Below are positions 15,238 to 25,372 of a stretch of DNA of 64,000 nucleotides, one piece after another. Made by a program: the position numbers and the translations under genes. Origin of the DNA: Lawsonibacter sp900766145 (lineage in GTDB: Bacteria; Bacillota; Clostridia; Oscillospirales; Oscillospiraceae); the NCBI RefSeq assembly GCF_030372275.1, contig NZ_JAUDDJ010000010.1, one strand, 5' to 3'. The notes under the pieces were generated by a model, which saw only the letters and a program-made list of their open reading frames with translations, was not told the DNA's origin and ran no database searches. How positions within the stretch are numbered: the stretch's first letter is position 1; the number at the start of each line of letters is the position of its first letter.

Positions 15238-16359
15238 GTGAATGATTTGACCTTTGCCGTGCCCACCCTGTTCGGCCTGGAGGGCCTGTGCGCTGACGAG
15301 ATGCGCCGCTTGAACCTGGAGGGGGTACAGGCGGAGAACGGCCGGGTGCTGTGCCGTGGCTCGGCGCTGGACATTGCCCGCCTCAACCTGAATCTGCGCA
15401 CCGGCGAGCGGGTACTGCTGGTGCTGGGCTCCTTTCCGGCGGACAATTTTGACGCCCTGTTTGAGGGCACGAAAGCCCTGCCCTGGGAGCACTTCATCCC
15501 CCGGGAGGGCCAGTTCCCGGTGAAGGGCCACTGCCTCAACTCCGCCCTCCACGCCGTGCCCGCCTGCCAGGCCATTGTAAAAAAGGCGGTGGCCGCCCGG
15601 CTGGGGGAAAAGTACGGGCTCAACACCCTGCCGGAGACCGGAGCTCTCTATCAGATCCAGTTCTCCATTATGAAGGACACCGCCACCCTGATGCTGGACA
15701 CCAGCGGGGCGGGACTTCATAAGCGGGGCTACCGGGCCCACGGTGTGGTGGCTCCCCTGCGGGAGACCCTGGCCGCCGCCATGGTGATGCTGTCCCGGTA
15801 CAAGGGCCGGGACCCCCTGTGCGACCCCTTCTGCGGCAGCGGAACCATCCCCATCGAGGCCGCCCTCATCGCCAAGAACCGGGCCCCTGGCCTCAACCGC
15901 ACCTTCTCCGCCCAAAAGTGGGCCTTTGTGGACAAAAAGCTGTGGCTGGAGGCGGCCGACCAGGCCATGGACCAGGAGTTTGACGGGGACTACGAGATCT
16001 GGGGCGGCGACCTGGACCCGGACGCGGTGGAGCTGGCCCGGCACAACGCAGAGCTGGCCGAGGTGGACGACGTGGTACACTTTGACGTGGACGACGCCCG
16101 CACCTTCCACTGGGGCGGGCTCTACGGCCGGGTGGTCACCAATCCCCCCTACGGCGAGCGCATTATGGAGCGCAAGGAGGCCGAGGAGCTCTACCGGGCC
16201 TTCGGCAAGGCCTGGGCCAAGTTCCCCGACGGGTGGAAGCTGTATCTGCTGTCCTCCCACACGGAGTTCGAGCGCACCTTCGGTAAGCAGGCGGACAAGA
16301 AGCGCAAGCTCTACAACGGCATGCTCAAGTGCGACCTGTTTATGTACGGCATCAAATAA
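15238..16359 (+). CDS. THUMP-domain class I RNA methyltransferase (RlmL/YpsC-like)
   Basis: A 373-residue protein starting at GTG after AGGAGG. The N-terminal THUMP RNA-binding region (about 1-155) precedes a Rossmann methyltransferase domain with DPFCGSGTIPIEAAL (about 196-210) and the catalytic NPPYGER (about 303-309), typical of N2-guanine methylation. Firmicutes relatives (YpsC) are annotated as 23S rRNA guanine methyltransferases; the exact base is inferred. A lipid kinase and an MFS gene follow within short gaps, so the three may be co-transcribed. Confidence 0.92.
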   Translation: MNDLTFAVPTLFGLEGLCADEMRRLNLEGVQAENGRVLCRGSALDIARLNLNLRTGERVLLVLGSFPADNFDALFEGTKALPWEHFIPREGQFPVKGHCLNSALHAVPACQAIVKKAVAARLGEKYGLNTLPETGALYQIQFSIMKDTATLMLDTSGAGLHKRGYRAHGVVAPLRETLAAAMVMLSRYKGRDPLCDPFCGSGTIPIEAALIAKNRAPGLNRTFSAQKWAFVDKKLWLEAADQAMDQEFDGDYEIWGGDLDPDAVELARHNAELAEVDDVVHFDVDDARTFHWGGLYGRVVTNPPYGERIMERKEAEELYRAFGKAWAKFPDGWKLYLLSSHTEFERTFGKQADKKRKLYNGMLKCDLFMYGIK

Positions 16360-16393
16360 GTTTCGGCCCTTTGGGGCCGTTTGAGGTGATTTT

Positions 16394-17305
16394 TTGCGTC
16401 ATCTGTTCATTATCAACCCGGTGGCCGGGCGGAAAGGCAGCACCCAGGCCCTATTGGACCGGCTGGACCAGGTCTCCTTCCCCCACGAACGGGTCTTTAC
16501 CGAAGGAGAGGGCCATGCCCAGGAGCTGGCCTGTCAGGCCGCCCAGGCCGGGGAGCCAGTGCGGATCTGGGCCTGCGGCGGGGACGGCACCCTCAACGAG
16601 GTGGTCAACGGGGCGGCGGGCTTTGACAACGCCGCCATTACCTGCGTGCCCAAGGGCACAGGAAACGATTTTTTAAAGGTATTCGGTCCCAATTACCGGG
16701 ACCTGTTCTACGACCTGGAGGCCATGGCCGCCGGGCCCCAGACCACGCTGGACCTGATGGACTGCAACGGCAAGCTGGGTCTGGACGTGGTATGCGGGGG
16801 CGTGGACGCCCGCATCGCCGCCGGAGTCCACCGGTATAAGGACTTGCCCTTTGTCACCGGCAAGGGGGCCTATATTCTCTCCCTGATCGAGAACATTTTC
16901 TTAAAAGGTATCTGCCGCCCCATGGAGGTGCAGATGGGCCCGGTCCATTACAGCGGTCCCACCGCCATCGTCTGCGTGTGCAACGGCCGGTACTACGGCG
17001 GCGGCTTTATGCCGGTGGCCGACGCCATGCCCGATGATGGGGTGCTGGATATGCTGCTGGTGGGCAAGGTGAGCCTGCCCACCTTCATCCGTCTGGTAGG
17101 CCAGTACGCCAAGGGCCGCTATCAGGATTACCCCCAGCTCATTCAGGACTTCCACGGTCGGGAGCTCACCTGGTCCAGCAAGGAACCTCTGGTGGCGGTG
17201 GTGGATGGGGAGGTGCTGGAGAGCACCTCTTTCACCGTGCGTCTCTCGGAAAAAAAGATCCACTTCTTCTATCCCAACGGGGCCAGCTACGCCCCCCACC
17301 TTTAA
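16394..17305 (+). CDS. Diacylglycerol kinase-like lipid kinase (YegS/BmrU)
   Basis: A 303-residue soluble kinase. The N-terminus has FIINPVAGRKG and the ATP-binding GGDGTLNEVVNG (about 61-72), followed by PKGTGNDF (about 86-93); the C-terminal half is the beta-sandwich lipid-binding domain with GGGFMPVADAMPDDGVLDM. The family phosphorylates diacylglycerol, undecaprenol or sphingoid-type lipids. The start is TTG at 16394 after GAGGTGAT. A GC-rich inverted repeat at its 3' end (17291-17317) may attenuate transcription into the MFS gene. Confidence 0.92.
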   Translation: MRHLFIINPVAGRKGSTQALLDRLDQVSFPHERVFTEGEGHAQELACQAAQAGEPVRIWACGGDGTLNEVVNGAAGFDNAAITCVPKGTGNDFLKVFGPNYRDLFYDLEAMAAGPQTTLDLMDCNGKLGLDVVCGGVDARIAAGVHRYKDLPFVTGKGAYILSLIENIFLKGICRPMEVQMGPVHYSGPTAIVCVCNGRYYGGGFMPVADAMPDDGVLDMLLVGKVSLPTFIRLVGQYAKGRYQDYPQLIQDFHGRELTWSSKEPLVAVVDGEVLESTSFTVRLSEKKIHFFYPNGASYAPHL

Positions 17306-17323
17306 AAAGGGGGGCTATTTTTT

Positions 17324-18511
17324 ATGCGACACAGCTATCAGGCCACCCTGGGCGCCTGCTTTACCGGGTATATCGTCCAGTCGGTCATCAACCTCTTTGC
17401 CCCCCTGCTTTTTCTCACCTTCCAGCGGGAGTTCTCCCTCTCCCTGGACCAGATTGCCCTGCTGATCACCGTCAATTTTCTGGTGCAGCTTTGCGTAGAC
17501 GGCCTGTCCGCCCGATTTGTGGACAAAATTGGCTGGCGGGTTTGCATGGTGGCCGCCCACCTGTTTGCTGCCGGGGGCCTCATCCTGCTGGCCCTGCTGC
17601 CCGGCCGCATCCCGCCCCTGGCGGGCCTGATCACGGCGGTGATCGTGTACGCTCTGGGCGGCGGGCTGCTGGAGGTGCTGGTCAGCCCCATCGCCGAGGC
17701 CTGCCCCACCCGCCGCAAGTCGGCGGTGATGGGCCTGCTCCACTCCTTCTACTGCTGGGGCAGCGTGGCCACCATCGCCCTGTCCACTCTGTTTTTCTTC
17801 TGCTTCGGCACCGAGAACTGGCGCATTCTGGCCATGCTGTGGGCCCTGCTCCCCCTGGTCAACGCCCTGGTGTTTACCCAGGTGCCCCTGGTCCCCCTCA
17901 CCCCGGAGGGGGAGTCCGGTCTTCCCCTGGGGCAGCTGTTCCGCACACCACGGTTTTGGCTGTTTTTGCTGCTGATGGCCTGTGCGGGAGCCAGTGAGCT
18001 TTCCATCTCCCAGTGGGCCAGCGCTTTCGCTGAGTCCGCCCTGGGGGTATCCAAGACGGTGGGCGATCTGGCCGGTCCCCTGGCTTTTGCCCTGCTGATG
18101 GGCCTATCCCGGCTGGTCTACGCCGCTTACAGCCGCACCCATCCCTCCCCGGTGGGCTTTATGACGGCCAGCACGGCCCTGTGCATCGCCGGATATCTGC
18201 TGGTCTCCCTCTCTCCCTGGCCCGCCCTGGCGCTGGCGGGATGCGCCCTGTGCGGCATGGCGGTGGGCTGTATGTGGCCGGGCACCTTTAGCCTGGCGGC
18301 GGCCTGCTTTCCCCGCAGCGGCACTGCCCTGTTTGCCCTGCTGGCCCTGGCGGGGGACCTGGGCTGCTCCGCCGGACCCGGACTGGTGGGACTGGTCTCC
18401 TCCGCCTGGGGCGACCGCCTGCAATACGGCCTGCTGGCGGCGGTGATCTTCCCCCTGCTGCTCCTGGCCGGTCTGGCCCTGCTGCGCAAGCAGCTGTCCC
18501 GGAAAAATTAG
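17324..18511 (+). CDS. Major facilitator superfamily transporter
   Basis: A 395-residue protein with about twelve hydrophobic helices. Between helices 2 and 3 it has DGLSARFVDKIGWR, a variant of the MFS cytoplasmic motif, and there is a central cytoplasmic loop around LVPLTPEGESG. The pattern resembles FucP-like sugar or metabolite symporters, but no substrate can be assigned. It starts 18 bases after the lipid kinase gene behind a GGGGGG ribosome site. A terminator lies just downstream. Confidence 0.85.
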   Translation: MRHSYQATLGACFTGYIVQSVINLFAPLLFLTFQREFSLSLDQIALLITVNFLVQLCVDGLSARFVDKIGWRVCMVAAHLFAAGGLILLALLPGRIPPLAGLITAVIVYALGGGLLEVLVSPIAEACPTRRKSAVMGLLHSFYCWGSVATIALSTLFFFCFGTENWRILAMLWALLPLVNALVFTQVPLVPLTPEGESGLPLGQLFRTPRFWLFLLLMACAGASELSISQWASAFAESALGVSKTVGDLAGPLAFALLMGLSRLVYAAYSRTHPSPVGFMTASTALCIAGYLLVSLSPWPALALAGCALCGMAVGCMWPGTFSLAAACFPRSGTALFALLALAGDLGCSAGPGLVGLVSSAWGDRLQYGLLAAVIFPLLLLAGLALLRKQLSRKN

Positions 18512-18555
18512 CACTCTTTTTGTCAGTTTGTGAACGCACCGTAAATATTTTTTGA

Positions 18556-18591
18556 ATCAGCCCTCTTTTTTGAAAAAGGGGGTTGATTTTT
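18556..18591 (+). terminator. Terminator after the MFS gene
   Basis: ATCAGCCCTCTTTTT pairs with AAAAAGGGGGTTGAT (two G-T pairs), followed by four T residues. Confidence 0.78.
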
Positions 18592-18608
18592 GAACAGGAA
18601 ACGATTAC

Positions 18609-18649
18609 TATAATACACGTGGTTAGCACTTAGATGTTTGGAGTGCTAA
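18609..18649 (+). promoter_or_regulatory. groES promoter with CIRCE operator
   Basis: A -10 TATAAT (18609-18614) is followed by TTAGCACTT (18623-18631), a nine-base spacer and GAGTGCTAA (18641-18649). This is the HrcA-binding CIRCE element with one change from TTAGCACTC in the left arm. The -35 is weak. Heat-shock control by HrcA is expected. Confidence 0.95.
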
Positions 18650-18701
18650 ATCTCATTGGAATTTGTTTATTAAGTAACCATCATATAAGGAGGAACCCGT
18701 T

Positions 18702-18986
18702 ATGAAACTGAAACCTTTGGCTGACCGCGTTGTTGTCAAGCTGGTAGAGGCCGAGGAGACCACCAAGGGCGGCATTATCCTCACTGGCGCCGCCAAGGAG
18801 AAGCCTGAAGTGGCTGAGGTTCTGGCTGTCGGCCCCGGCGGCATGGTGGACGGCAAGGAAGTCGTCATGAATGTGAAGGTGGGCGACAAGGTCATCACCA
18901 GCAAGTACGCCGGCACTCAGGTGAAGCTGAACGGCGACGAGGTCACCATCGTGCGTCAGAACGATATTCTGGCGATCGTCGAGTGA
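18702..18986 (+). CDS. groES: GroES co-chaperonin
   Basis: A 94-residue protein of the usual length, forming the heptameric lid of the GroEL chamber. It has LKPLADRVVVKL at the start, the mobile loop ETTKGGIILTGAAKEKPE (about 16-33) and VGDKVITSKYAGTQVK near the end. The CIRCE element upstream gives HrcA control. The gap to groEL is 204 bases, unusually long and packed with hairpins. Confidence 0.98.
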   Translation: MKLKPLADRVVVKLVEAEETTKGGIILTGAAKEKPEVAEVLAVGPGGMVDGKEVVMNVKVGDKVITSKYAGTQVKLNGDEVTIVRQNDILAIVE

Positions 18987-18992
18987 TTTCCA

Positions 18993-19171
18993 GGGGGGAC
19001 GTTGTCCCCCCTAGATACGAAAGCGGTTCCCAAGGAAACCGCTTTCGATACCCCCCTCGCCTTTCCACAGGAAAGGCGGCCCTGGCCGCCGCAGCCAGGG
19101 GTTAAGGTGTCCTGCGGCGAAGTGAATTCGCCTGCGGACTCATTTTAATTTCAATTCCGCAACGCGGAATT
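18993..19171 (+). repeat. Array of six hairpins between groES and groEL
   Basis: Consecutive inverted repeats occur at 18993-19011, 19018-19047 (11-bp stem GAAAGCGGTT type), 19058-19078, 19080-19100, about 19107-19139 (with an internal loop) and 19153-19171. None is followed by a clear T tract, so they are not ordinary terminators. The last lies directly before the groEL ribosome site GGAGG. Confidence 0.8.
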
Positions 19172-19190
19172 ATCTTGGAGGTAATGCGTT

Positions 19191-20819
<1,629 letters not shown>

Positions 20820-20834
20820 TTTAAAAGCATATGG

Positions 20835-20864
20835 AAAGCCCACGGCTCTGCCGTGGGCTTTTTT
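20835..20864 (+). terminator. First groEL terminator
   Basis: AAAGCCCACGGC and GCCGTGGGCTTT pair around TCT, followed by TTT (20862-20864). The same 12-bp stem, with another loop, recurs at 21218-21249. Confidence 0.9.
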
Positions 20865-20866
20865 CA

Positions 20867-21005
20867 TAGGGGCGAGGGCTTGTCGGCGAAGCCGACACCA
20901 GGGAACCCAACAAAGCCGCTATGCGGCTTTGTTGGGAGAGGAGGAGCGACAGAATGAGCGAACCCTGCCGCTTGCGGCAGGGCGAGGGATATGGCGTCCG
21001 CGACG
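20867..21005. repeat. GC-rich intergenic repeat between duplicated groEL ends (X)
   Basis: The stretch contains hairpins GTCGGCGAAGCCGAC, CCCAACAAAGCCGC/GCGGCTTTGTTGGG and CCTGCCGCTTGCGGCAGG. Overlapping frames on both strands encode low-complexity peptides of the sort that are often mis-annotated as proteins in gut Clostridia. I treat it as a structured repeat, not a gene. Confidence 0.6.
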
Positions 21006-21008
21006 ACG

Positions 21009-21062
21009 AAGCCTCCCGCACCTGCTGCTCCCGCTGCCCCTGACATGGGTGGTATGTATTAA
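21009..21062 (+). pseudogene. Relic copy of the groEL 3' end
   Basis: Eighteen codons encode KPPAPAAPAAPDMGGMY and a stop, matching the GroEL tail from residue 526 onward except for two missing tail residues (KPEPP becomes KPP). The base changes in the shared part are silent (for example GGT for GGC, TAT for TAC). There is no upstream coding frame to join it to, so it is a remnant of a second groEL end or of a partial duplication. Confidence 0.85.
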
Positions 21063-21217
21063 GAAGCGCGGAGGGCACGCCCATAGGGGCGACAGACTTC
21101 GCAGCGGATGGGCAGAACCCAGGGAGGGCCATAGGCCCGACCGGATCTGCCCGGAGTCGAAGAAGTTGTCGGCCCGGCCATGGGCCCAGCCCGCAGCGTG
21201 ACAACGAAATCCTTCAA
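21063..21217. repeat. Second spacer repeat before the duplicated terminator (Y)
   Basis: About 155 GC-rich bases with short inverted repeats. Its start, ATAGGGGCGACAGACTTCGC, is laid out like the start of repeat X (TAGGGGCGAGGGCTTGTCGG) and both run into AACCCA. No coding region supported. Confidence 0.5.
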
Positions 21218-21249
21218 AAAAGCCCACGGCCTTGTGCCGTGGGCTTTTT
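21218..21249. terminator. Second copy of the groEL terminator, bidirectional
   Basis: AAAGCCCACGGC and GCCGTGGGCTTT around CTTGT, with A and T tracts on both sides. It also serves the convergent blaR1-like gene ending at 21265. Stem and following CATA are shared with the terminator at 20835-20864. Confidence 0.88.
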
Positions 21250-21264
21250 CATAATATAAAAGTA

Positions 21265-23097
21265 TCAAAATCCGGTTCCTACCACTTCTCCGTGCCAGCC
21301 GTCCTCTTCCAGCGTGATGTATCCGCACCGGCTATACTCATAGGCCTCTTTGGGAACGGACGGGTCGTTGCCGGTATACTCCCCGGTGTTTCCCGCCATA
21401 GACCAGTTGAGGGCATAGTCGTTTTCCGGAACAAAAACGGTAGTCAGATAGAAGCAGTAGGTATTCTCTCCGATCTCTCCCTGCTCCCGGAAATGCTGGG
21501 TGGCGTCCTCTGCTGCCTTCACCTGAGTGGAGACATAGGTATAGCAAAATTTGCTGCCCGAAGTAGCCTGAAGATGGAAGGATTCATAGGCCTGACAGTA
21601 TACAGCGGCGGCCTCCAGATAGCTCTGGCCCTCATTGGGAATCACAAGGTTCTGGTGCTCATAATCTCCATTCAAAGCAGCGTATTCCAACTCGTCAAAC
21701 CAGTCCCGCAGCTGCTGATAGGGAACACAGCTGTCCGACTGAGGCGCCAGCCACACTTCCCCCGTGGGGCCCTCAAAGCGCACCTCCCGGGCATCGGAAT
21801 AGGCGGTGAGGCTCCAGTCGTTGATTTGGGCAATGGTAACGGCTTCCTGGCTCCGCTCCGGAGAGAATCCGGGAGCTGTGGCCTCTACGATGTTCCATTG
21901 GACCTCTTTTAACTGGTTGGCGTTATAGACTGAATTGATCGCCGACCAACAGTCTTCGTATACGATGGGCTCCCCACCGTTTCGGCTTAGGGACAGCGTG
22001 AGATTATCTCCCTCCTGAAGCTGGCTCAAATAATTTGTCAGCGCAGAAAGCGCTTCCTCTCCCTGTCCGTCTTGGGATGAGATGGGGGTGTGCTTTTCTC
22101 CCTGAGACTTGCCCGCCTCCGGGTTGGTCCCGCAGGAGGCCACCACCGCAACACAAACCAGGGCAGCCAGTGCCACCACCCACTTCCGGGGCTTATTCCA
22201 GGTCAACAGGTTCTGGATGCGGCCCTTGGCATTTCCCTCCCCGAAAGCCAGCGGTGTACCGCCCACCACTCTTCGCCCGGTGGACAGGCTGAGCAGGGAT
22301 GCGGAGTAATCCGCCCGGATGTGGCCTCCCAGCGTCTGGAGCACCGCCTCGTCACAGCTCATCTCCATATCCTTCTGGGCCAGGAAGAAGGACAGCCAGA
22401 CCAAGGGATTGAACCAGTGGATGCACAGGGCGAAGAAGGCCAGCAGCTTGACCAGGTGATCCAGGCGCTTGATGTGGTACTGCTCGTGGAGGATAATATA
22501 CTTCTGTTCCTCCGCAGACAGGGTGGAGGGCAGATAAATCTTAGGCCGCAACACCCCCAGTACAAAGGGGGAGGCAATGTGGTCGGCCAAATAAATGTTA
22601 TCCCGCAGGGGCACCGCCTCTACCAACCGGCGGCGAAGGCGGAGCATGGACAGCACACTGTACACCGCCATCAGCGCCATACCGGCCATCCAACCCAGGG
22701 TAAGCAGTGCCACCGGCGCCTCCAGCGGATCGGCCACCAGCTGCTCCTCCCCCTGTGGGAGAGCCTGGTTGACGGCCTGGCTCACGCCGGGGACCGGCAG
22801 GTCCACCTGGGGAAATTCGGTATGGGCCAGGTCCGGCTGGACATATTGGACCTGGGTGGTGTGGGCAGCGGTCTGCCGGATGGGCGCATCGGTAAGGGCC
22901 AGCAGAGAGAAGCCTGTGGGGATGGAAAACGGGCACAGCAGCCGGAACAGGACCACCGACCACAGGGCATAGGAAAAGACTTTGGGTGCTTTTTTCAGGA
23001 GCAGCCGGGCGGCAAGCACAAATACAATGACCACGCTGGCTGCAATGCTCATGTTCCAAATCCGGGGCAGCAGTTCATAGGCTAAAAAGTCACTCAT
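21265..23097 (-). CDS. M56 (BlaR1/MecR1-type) membrane metallopeptidase
   Basis: A 610-residue protein. The N-terminal half has about four membrane helices (near 15-33, 40-60, 127-150 and 213-232) around the zinc protease motif HEQYHIKRLDH (about 203-213) and the downstream EMSCDEAV. A further hydrophobic helix (about 305-322) is followed by a 280-residue extracytoplasmic domain with no penicillin-binding motifs that I can see, so it is not a classical beta-lactam sensor. It lies seven bases after a BlaI-type repressor gene, which it probably inactivates by proteolysis on sensing a signal. The signal is unknown. Confidence 0.88.
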   Translation of the reverse strand: MSDFLAYELLPRIWNMSIAASVVIVFVLAARLLLKKAPKVFSYALWSVVLFRLLCPFSIPTGFSLLALTDAPIRQTAAHTTQVQYVQPDLAHTEFPQVDLPVPGVSQAVNQALPQGEEQLVADPLEAPVALLTLGWMAGMALMAVYSVLSMLRLRRRLVEAVPLRDNIYLADHIASPFVLGVLRPKIYLPSTLSAEEQKYIILHEQYHIKRLDHLVKLLAFFALCIHWFNPLVWLSFFLAQKDMEMSCDEAVLQTLGGHIRADYSASLLSLSTGRRVVGGTPLAFGEGNAKGRIQNLLTWNKPRKWVVALAALVCVAVVASCGTNPEAGKSQGEKHTPISSQDGQGEEALSALTNYLSQLQEGDNLTLSLSRNGGEPIVYEDCWSAINSVYNANQLKEVQWNIVEATAPGFSPERSQEAVTIAQINDWSLTAYSDAREVRFEGPTGEVWLAPQSDSCVPYQQLRDWFDELEYAALNGDYEHQNLVIPNEGQSYLEAAAVYCQAYESFHLQATSGSKFCYTYVSTQVKAAEDATQHFREQGEIGENTYCFYLTTVFVPENDYALNWSMAGNTGEYTGNDPSVPKEAYEYSRCGYITLEEDGWHGEVVGTGF

Positions 23098-23103
23098 AAA
23101 ACC

Positions 23104-23466
23104 TCACCCTTTTCTGTTTTCCTCGATCAGCTGCTGAAGCTGACGTACCTCCTCATCACTAAGCTTTTTCCGGGTGGTAAAGGCGGCCAGGAAGGCGGGG
23201 AGCGAGCCGTCAAAGGTCTCCTCCACAAACTGTTCGCTCTGCCGGGCATAGAACTCCTCTCTGGAGAGAAGAGAGGACACGGTGCCGCTCTGATTTTGGA
23301 ACAGTCCCCGGCTGCACAGCCGCTTCAACACGGTATACGTGGTAGATTTTTTCCACTGGAGCTCCTGCTGGGCCAGCTGGACCAGCTGGGAGGAGGCCAG
23401 CGGCTCGTTGGCCCAGATGAGATCCGCAAAGCGGCTCTCTACCGGGCCAAGTCTGGTGTCTCCCAT
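23104..23466 (-). CDS. BlaI/MecI-family repressor
   Basis: A 120-residue protein of the family length with an N-terminal winged helix (about 5-75: ESRFADLIWANEPLASSQLV, TTYTVLKRLCSRGLF) and a C-terminal dimerisation part (about 80-118). The promoter upstream carries three copies of the half-site GTCTACAA, so it most likely represses its own operon with the M56 peptidase. Confidence 0.93.
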   Translation of the reverse strand: MGDTRLGPVESRFADLIWANEPLASSQLVQLAQQELQWKKSTTYTVLKRLCSRGLFQNQSGTVSSLLSREEFYARQSEQFVEETFDGSLPAFLAAFTTRKKLSDEEVRQLQQLIEENRKG

Positions 23467-23492
23467 GGCAATTTCTCCTCTCCTATTTCTTA

Positions 23493-23547
23493 GTCTACAA
23501 CCTGTCGTCTACAATATTAGTCTATGCCTTGTAGACCAGATTGTCAA
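23493..23547 (-). promoter_or_regulatory. blaI promoter with three operator half-sites
   Basis: On the minus strand TTGACA (23542-23547) and TAGACT (23519-23524) are 17 bases apart. GTCTACAA occurs at 23493-23500 and 23507-23514 and its complement TTGTAGAC at 23529-23536, so half-sites lie in the spacer and just past the -10. TACA/TGTA cores are typical of BlaI/MecI operators. Confidence 0.85.
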
Positions 23548-23556
23548 GGACTATTT

Positions 23557-23589
23557 TTGAAAAAAAGGACGCCTTATCCGGCGTCCTTT
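23557..23589 (-). terminator. Terminator of murI
   Basis: AAAGGACGCC (23564-23573) pairs with GGCGTCCTTT (23580-23589); on the minus strand a T tract follows. The hairpin overlaps the end of murI. Confidence 0.88.
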
Positions 23590-24401
23590 TCCTTCTTCTT
23601 CAATTTCATGGCCGGCCAGGACTGGGCGGAAATCACGCCCTCCAGGCCCGCCCGCCGGGCCGCCCGGATGTAGTCCTGGGGATCGGCGGTGGTGTAAATT
23701 TCCAACGTCCCCGGCTCGCTGCGCCGGCTGATCTGGCGATTCTCCTTCAGGCACCGCTCCAGCTCCTGCGCCATGCGGTCCGCCGGGTCCACCAGCTGCA
23801 GCTGGGGATAGAGGCGATGGATGTGATCCTCCACCAGGGGGTAGTGGGTACAGGCCAGCAGGCAGCACTCCACCTCATCGTGATGGACCAGATCATCCAG
23901 ATTTTCCCGCAGCTCCTCGTCGATGGCCTGCTGACTGGCCCCATGCTCCACCATGGCGGCCAGATTTTTATAGCCTCGGCTGAACACCTGCTTCTCCGGC
24001 GAGAGCTGGGCGATGAGGGCGGGATAGCATCCGGTGGAGGCGGTAAAACAGGTAGAGATCACTCCCACCCGCTTCTGGGGCAGATGGGCCACCGACTCCG
24101 CGCCCGCCTGTACCACACTGAGTACCGGGCAATCCATCTCCCTGCGGTACTCATCGATCAGGCAGGAGATGGTATTGCAGGCCACCAGCAGCGCCTTGAC
24201 CTGCCGCTGGCGCATAAAATCTAACATATACCGGGTCAGACTTAAGATCTCCCCGGCAGTATGGTTGCCATAAGGGTTATTTCCCCCGTCTCCAAAGTAA
24301 AGGAGATTCTCATGGGGGAGCTGCCTGCGCACCCGCCGGGCTACGCTGAACCCGCCGATGCCGGAGTCTATGATCCCGATGGGACGATTTTGATTGGACA
24401 T
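23574..24401 (-). CDS. murI: Glutamate racemase
   Basis: A 275-residue enzyme making D-glutamate for peptidoglycan. The N-terminal IGIIDSGIGGFSVARRV holds the first acid, VACNTISC has the first catalytic Cys and LLACTHYPL the second Cys-Thr-His. The ATG at 24401 (MSNQNRPIG) is chosen because AGGTGAT lies just upstream and it matches the family start; a frame extension to 24449 is less likely. It follows walI by about 100 bases, so a link to wall homeostasis under WalRK is suggestive but not shown. Confidence 0.94.
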   Translation of the reverse strand: MSNQNRPIGIIDSGIGGFSVARRVRRQLPHENLLYFGDGGNNPYGNHTAGEILSLTRYMLDFMRQRQVKALLVACNTISCLIDEYRREMDCPVLSVVQAGAESVAHLPQKRVGVISTCFTASTGCYPALIAQLSPEKQVFSRGYKNLAAMVEHGASQQAIDEELRENLDDLVHHDEVECCLLACTHYPLVEDHIHRLYPQLQLVDPADRMAQELERCLKENRQISRRSEPGTLEIYTTADPQDYIRAARRAGLEGVISAQSWPAMKLKKKEKDAG

Positions 24402-24502
24402 AGCATCACCTGCATTTTCCTGATTGTGGTTTGGTGCACGCAATATCATACACAGCTCCCCATGAAAAAATAAGGGAAAAGTTCTCCAAATCTACCGGGT
24501 TT

Positions 24503-25369
24503 CTACGCTGCGTTTTCCTGGGCAGACACCACTTCCATCCGGCTTACCTCCCCGGTGAGCATATCCAGCAGGTAGGTACCTGTGTCGGTGGTGATCTGCC
24601 ACACAGGGACCAGCGCGGAGGAGCCGGGGGAGTAATTGGTGCCCACATAGCCCTGGGTGATGCTGTCGATGCGGCTGCACACATCGCCCATGGAGGTCAG
24701 CCCGTGGTAAAAGCGGAGCAGGGCCGTGGGCACCTGCATAGGCTGGCGGCTCTCATCCACCTGGGGCGTTCCGTTGAGGCGCCGCCCGCCGGACATGGAT
24801 ACCAGGTCCCCGCCCCGGTAGGTCAGGGTCACCTGCCGGTCAAACAGCGGAATCCCGTTCCAGATCTGCCGCAGGACCACGGTGGTCTCCGCCGCGCCGT
24901 CCTCCTCGCCGCTGACCGACAGAATTTCCCCCCGGAAATCCAGCCTTTCCAGAATTTTTACCGAGTACTCCCGGGGATTCTCCCCCTCCAGGGGAAACGC
25001 ACCGCTTACAAACTCGCCCTGGAAGGTTCCGTCGGCATGAAACTGAATATAGCCCTTTTGGTTGTGGTAGCGATATACCTCACCGCCCAGGCTGCGCTCC
25101 TCCACCTGGCTGCCCAGAAGAGCCTGCGCCAGCTCCGGTTCACGCTCCCGGTCCCGCTCCACCTGTTGGGGCTGGAGGGCAGCCGATTTGGGGATGATGC
25201 TCTCATCCACCGCCACCCCGTTCTTCTCCAGAAAGGCGATGGCCTCCTGGCGGGTCTGCTGCTGCACAGAGCGGCTCTGTAAATCCTGGCGCAGCACAAA
25301 GGAGAACAAAATCAGGTTGGTCCCGGCCAGGATGATCAGGATAATGGTTTTGATTTTCGACCACTCCAT
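24503..25369 (-). CDS. walI: WalI/YycI-like regulator of the WalRK system
   Basis: A 288-residue protein with a short cytoplasmic MEWSKIKT, one membrane helix (about 8-27) and an extracytoplasmic domain ending TGTYLLDMLTGEVSRMEVV. The MxWSKIKTI start and the position directly after walH are typical of YycI. In Bacillus WalH and WalI bind the WalK membrane part and restrain it. Overall conservation is low, so the name rests on start motif, topology and synteny. It is three bases from walH, in the same operon. Confidence 0.82.
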   Translation of the reverse strand: MEWSKIKTIILIILAGTNLILFSFVLRQDLQSRSVQQQTRQEAIAFLEKNGVAVDESIIPKSAALQPQQVERDREREPELAQALLGSQVEERSLGGEVYRYHNQKGYIQFHADGTFQGEFVSGAFPLEGENPREYSVKILERLDFRGEILSVSGEEDGAAETTVVLRQIWNGIPLFDRQVTLTYRGGDLVSMSGGRRLNGTPQVDESRQPMQVPTALLRFYHGLTSMGDVCSRIDSITQGYVGTNYSPGSSALVPVWQITTDTGTYLLDMLTGEVSRMEVVSAQENAA

Positions 25370-25372
25370 GGC

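Noticed and set aside
21265..23466. Beta-lactam resistance locus
   Set aside because: BlaI/BlaR1-type regulators are present, but there is no beta-lactamase or low-affinity PBP gene and the sensor domain lacks penicillin-binding motifs.
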